A DNA stretch of 64,000 nt, from positions 22,869 to 86,868 of the forward strand of contig NZ_JQMW01000004.1 of NCBI RefSeq assembly GCF_000744935.1. Reading direction: 5' to 3'. This DNA is from Clostridium sp. KNHs214 (GTDB lineage Bacteria; Bacillota; Clostridia; Clostridiales; Clostridiaceae). The position numbers were made by a program, and so were the translations under genes. Position 1 is the first letter of the stretch; the number at the start of each line of letters is the position of its first letter. The notes below the pieces were generated by a model that had not been told where the DNA came from, searched no databases, and saw only the letters and a program-made list of their open reading frames with translations. This document shows, in pieces, positions 62,827 through 64,000 of this stretch.

Positions 62827-63014
62827 TGCACTGTATTATTTGACGTTTACTTAACAAATGTCACTTATTGTGCAAATAATATTTGTTTACTCTCTATTAC
62901 ATAAAGTGTGTACAGAATAAAAAAATACCAAGAGTATTATTCCTAATCTCCTGGCATTATAATTCTTATTATACACCCAGTATGAGCACAGTTTATCATG
63001 TTAGATTAGTAAAA

Positions 63015-63816
63015 TCACCTTATAACTTCACCTTCAGCATTAATTTTTTTAAGCTCTGCATAGTTATTTTTATTTTTAATAAAGTTCTCATATTCCATAT
63101 CCCTATGACGTAGAAATTCATTAAAGAATTTCAAGGATGCCATGCTTACAATTTCATGAACCTTTTTGCTTGAGATTCTCCCACCAAAACACTCTGCATA
63201 CTGAAGGTTCAATACTGTTTATATCAATCCTGCCCTTAAATAATTCATCTTTTTCATTAATATTAAAAACATGGTCTACCATAAATAACATGTCTCTTTT
63301 TCTAATATCCCTTAACTGTCTCCAGGTTTCATCTGTTATTGAACCCATCATTTCCTTTTGAAGCTTCCCTGTAACCCTGATAACATCACCATCAGGCATA
63401 ACAGTATAATCAGTTTCATATAAGGAGCCAAGGGTAATTACAATATAGCCTTCCTTTACAAGGTTTACTGCAGTAAATATTGCAAAATCCCTGTCCTGAA
63501 ATATCCCTGGTGAATAAATAATTACGGGATACTTATCCACACCATTTTTAATAGGAACATTTAAAAATACATCTATCCTTAACTTATTAATATATTCTAC
63601 AGCTTCCTTTGTATTGCCTACATCTTCTATAAAAAACTCTGTATGGGGCTGGAATAAATCCTTGTACAATATGCCCTCTCCACTGCAGGATTGTTCTTCT
63701 GCAGGATAGAATATGCTCATGATTATAGTTCTTTTTTCCTTACTGCAGCTAAATATTTCATCTCTGCTATTGTCCTTAACAACTCTTAAAACTCTTCCAA
63801 TTTTCGTACAAATCAC
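63015..63816 (-). pseudogene. PAF-acetylhydrolase-like alpha/beta hydrolase with deletion
   Basis: A GTG at 63816 starts a protein with RTIIMSIFYPAEEQ, VDKYPVIIYSPGIFQDRDFA and EGYIVITLGSLYETDYT, the plan of PAF-acetylhydrolase-like esterases. The nucleophile elbow (GHSFGG) is missing. After SVCRVFWW the frame changes to a second stretch, YAECFGGRISSKKVHEIVS, that gives the usual C-terminal helix. The gene is therefore deleted and frameshifted. Its start overlaps the stop of the upstream gene, implying an operon. Confidence 0.65.
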
Positions 63817-64000
63817 TCCTCAAAAAATTTTCCTTTGAAGAAATTTTCATTTCTGAGGTTCTTTGCTGTGACCCTAAACATAACGCAACCATCTGGACAT
63901 ACGATATCCTTGCTATATCTGCTGCTACCCCCGATATTTTCTAAATCTCCGCCACTTCTTACTGCCTCCATAATTGGAAACAAAATCATCATTACCTTGG
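63813..64000 (-). CDS. Unidentified gene, 3' end only
   Basis: An open frame enters from the right edge and ends with TGA at 63813-63815. It reads EAVRSGGDLENIGGSSRYSK, then DIVCPDGCVMFRVTAKNLRN. Codon use looks coding and the stop overlaps the GTG of the next gene. Too little is visible to name the family. Confidence 0.55.
   Translation of the reverse strand, partial: KVMMILFPIMEAVRSGGDLENIGGSSRYSKDIVCPDGCVMFRVTAKNLRNENFFKGKFFEE

Overview
The window looks like chromosome of a low-GC, AT-rich Clostridium. The evidence is roughly 28-30% GC, strong AGGAGG-type ribosome sites, a 54-residue rubredoxin, oleate hydratase, a secreted papain-like peptidase with a lectin-like domain, and a radical-SAM peptide cluster. 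Species cannot be fixed from sequence reading alone; a C. sporogenes / group I C. botulinum relative is a guess from gene content.

Region 1 (about 1-24.3 kb) is the most unusual part. Some 27 short, unrelated genes or gene remnants, nearly all on the minus strand, are packed one after another: four methyltransferases, several GNAT acetyltransferases, cytidine deaminase, a dihydrofolate-reductase-like protein, MTA/SAH nucleosidase, a MerR regulator, an Xre/DUF5680 protein, a TfoX C-terminal protein, CPBP membrane proteins, an alpha/beta hydrolase with EF-hand-like loops and a P-loop kinase. They are separated by copies of a long multi-hairpin noncoding repeat (called LR here) and by a short junction motif, consensus CTACAAATTACTATTTA. 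Some genes are cut at that motif, 3' tails of genes recur as orphans, and a few cassettes have clearly higher GC. This resembles an integron cassette array, but no integrase gene lies in the window and the repeats are not canonical attC sites. A 3,150-bp three-gene transposon with TGT/ACA ends (4688-7837) sits inside the array.

Region 2 (24.8-40 kb) holds ordinary metabolic and secreted functions: an S9 peptidase, oleate hydratase, a siroheme-type reductase, rubredoxin, an ABC transporter pair behind a perfect palindrome, a radical SAM protein, a truncated flavin enzyme, a C1A peptidase, and broken serine-hydrolase and beta-propeller genes. Between them lie copies of a second repeat, a 91-bp cloverleaf-like element (CL). 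Ten CL copies occur in the window, all in one orientation.

Region 3 (40-51 kb) is a peptide (RiPP) region read on the minus strand: a radical SAM/SPASM enzyme, a 41-residue precursor not long enough for most gene callers, and two ABC exporters. Below it lies a decayed paralogous unit, made of a collapsed SPASM enzyme with in-frame stops followed by two further ABC exporters.

Region 4 (50.8-64 kb) has a metallo-beta-lactamase-fold lipoprotein, a two-domain GNAT, an esterase, and then a graveyard of transposase remnants (ISL3-like, IS6-like, another DDE type), a RhuM fragment bracketed by CL repeats, and a nested 191-bp inverted-repeat element. An MFS efflux gene is split by an IS4-family element with a 7-bp target duplication and is followed by a TetR regulator. 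A SnoaL-like protein and broken GNAT and hydrolase genes close the window.
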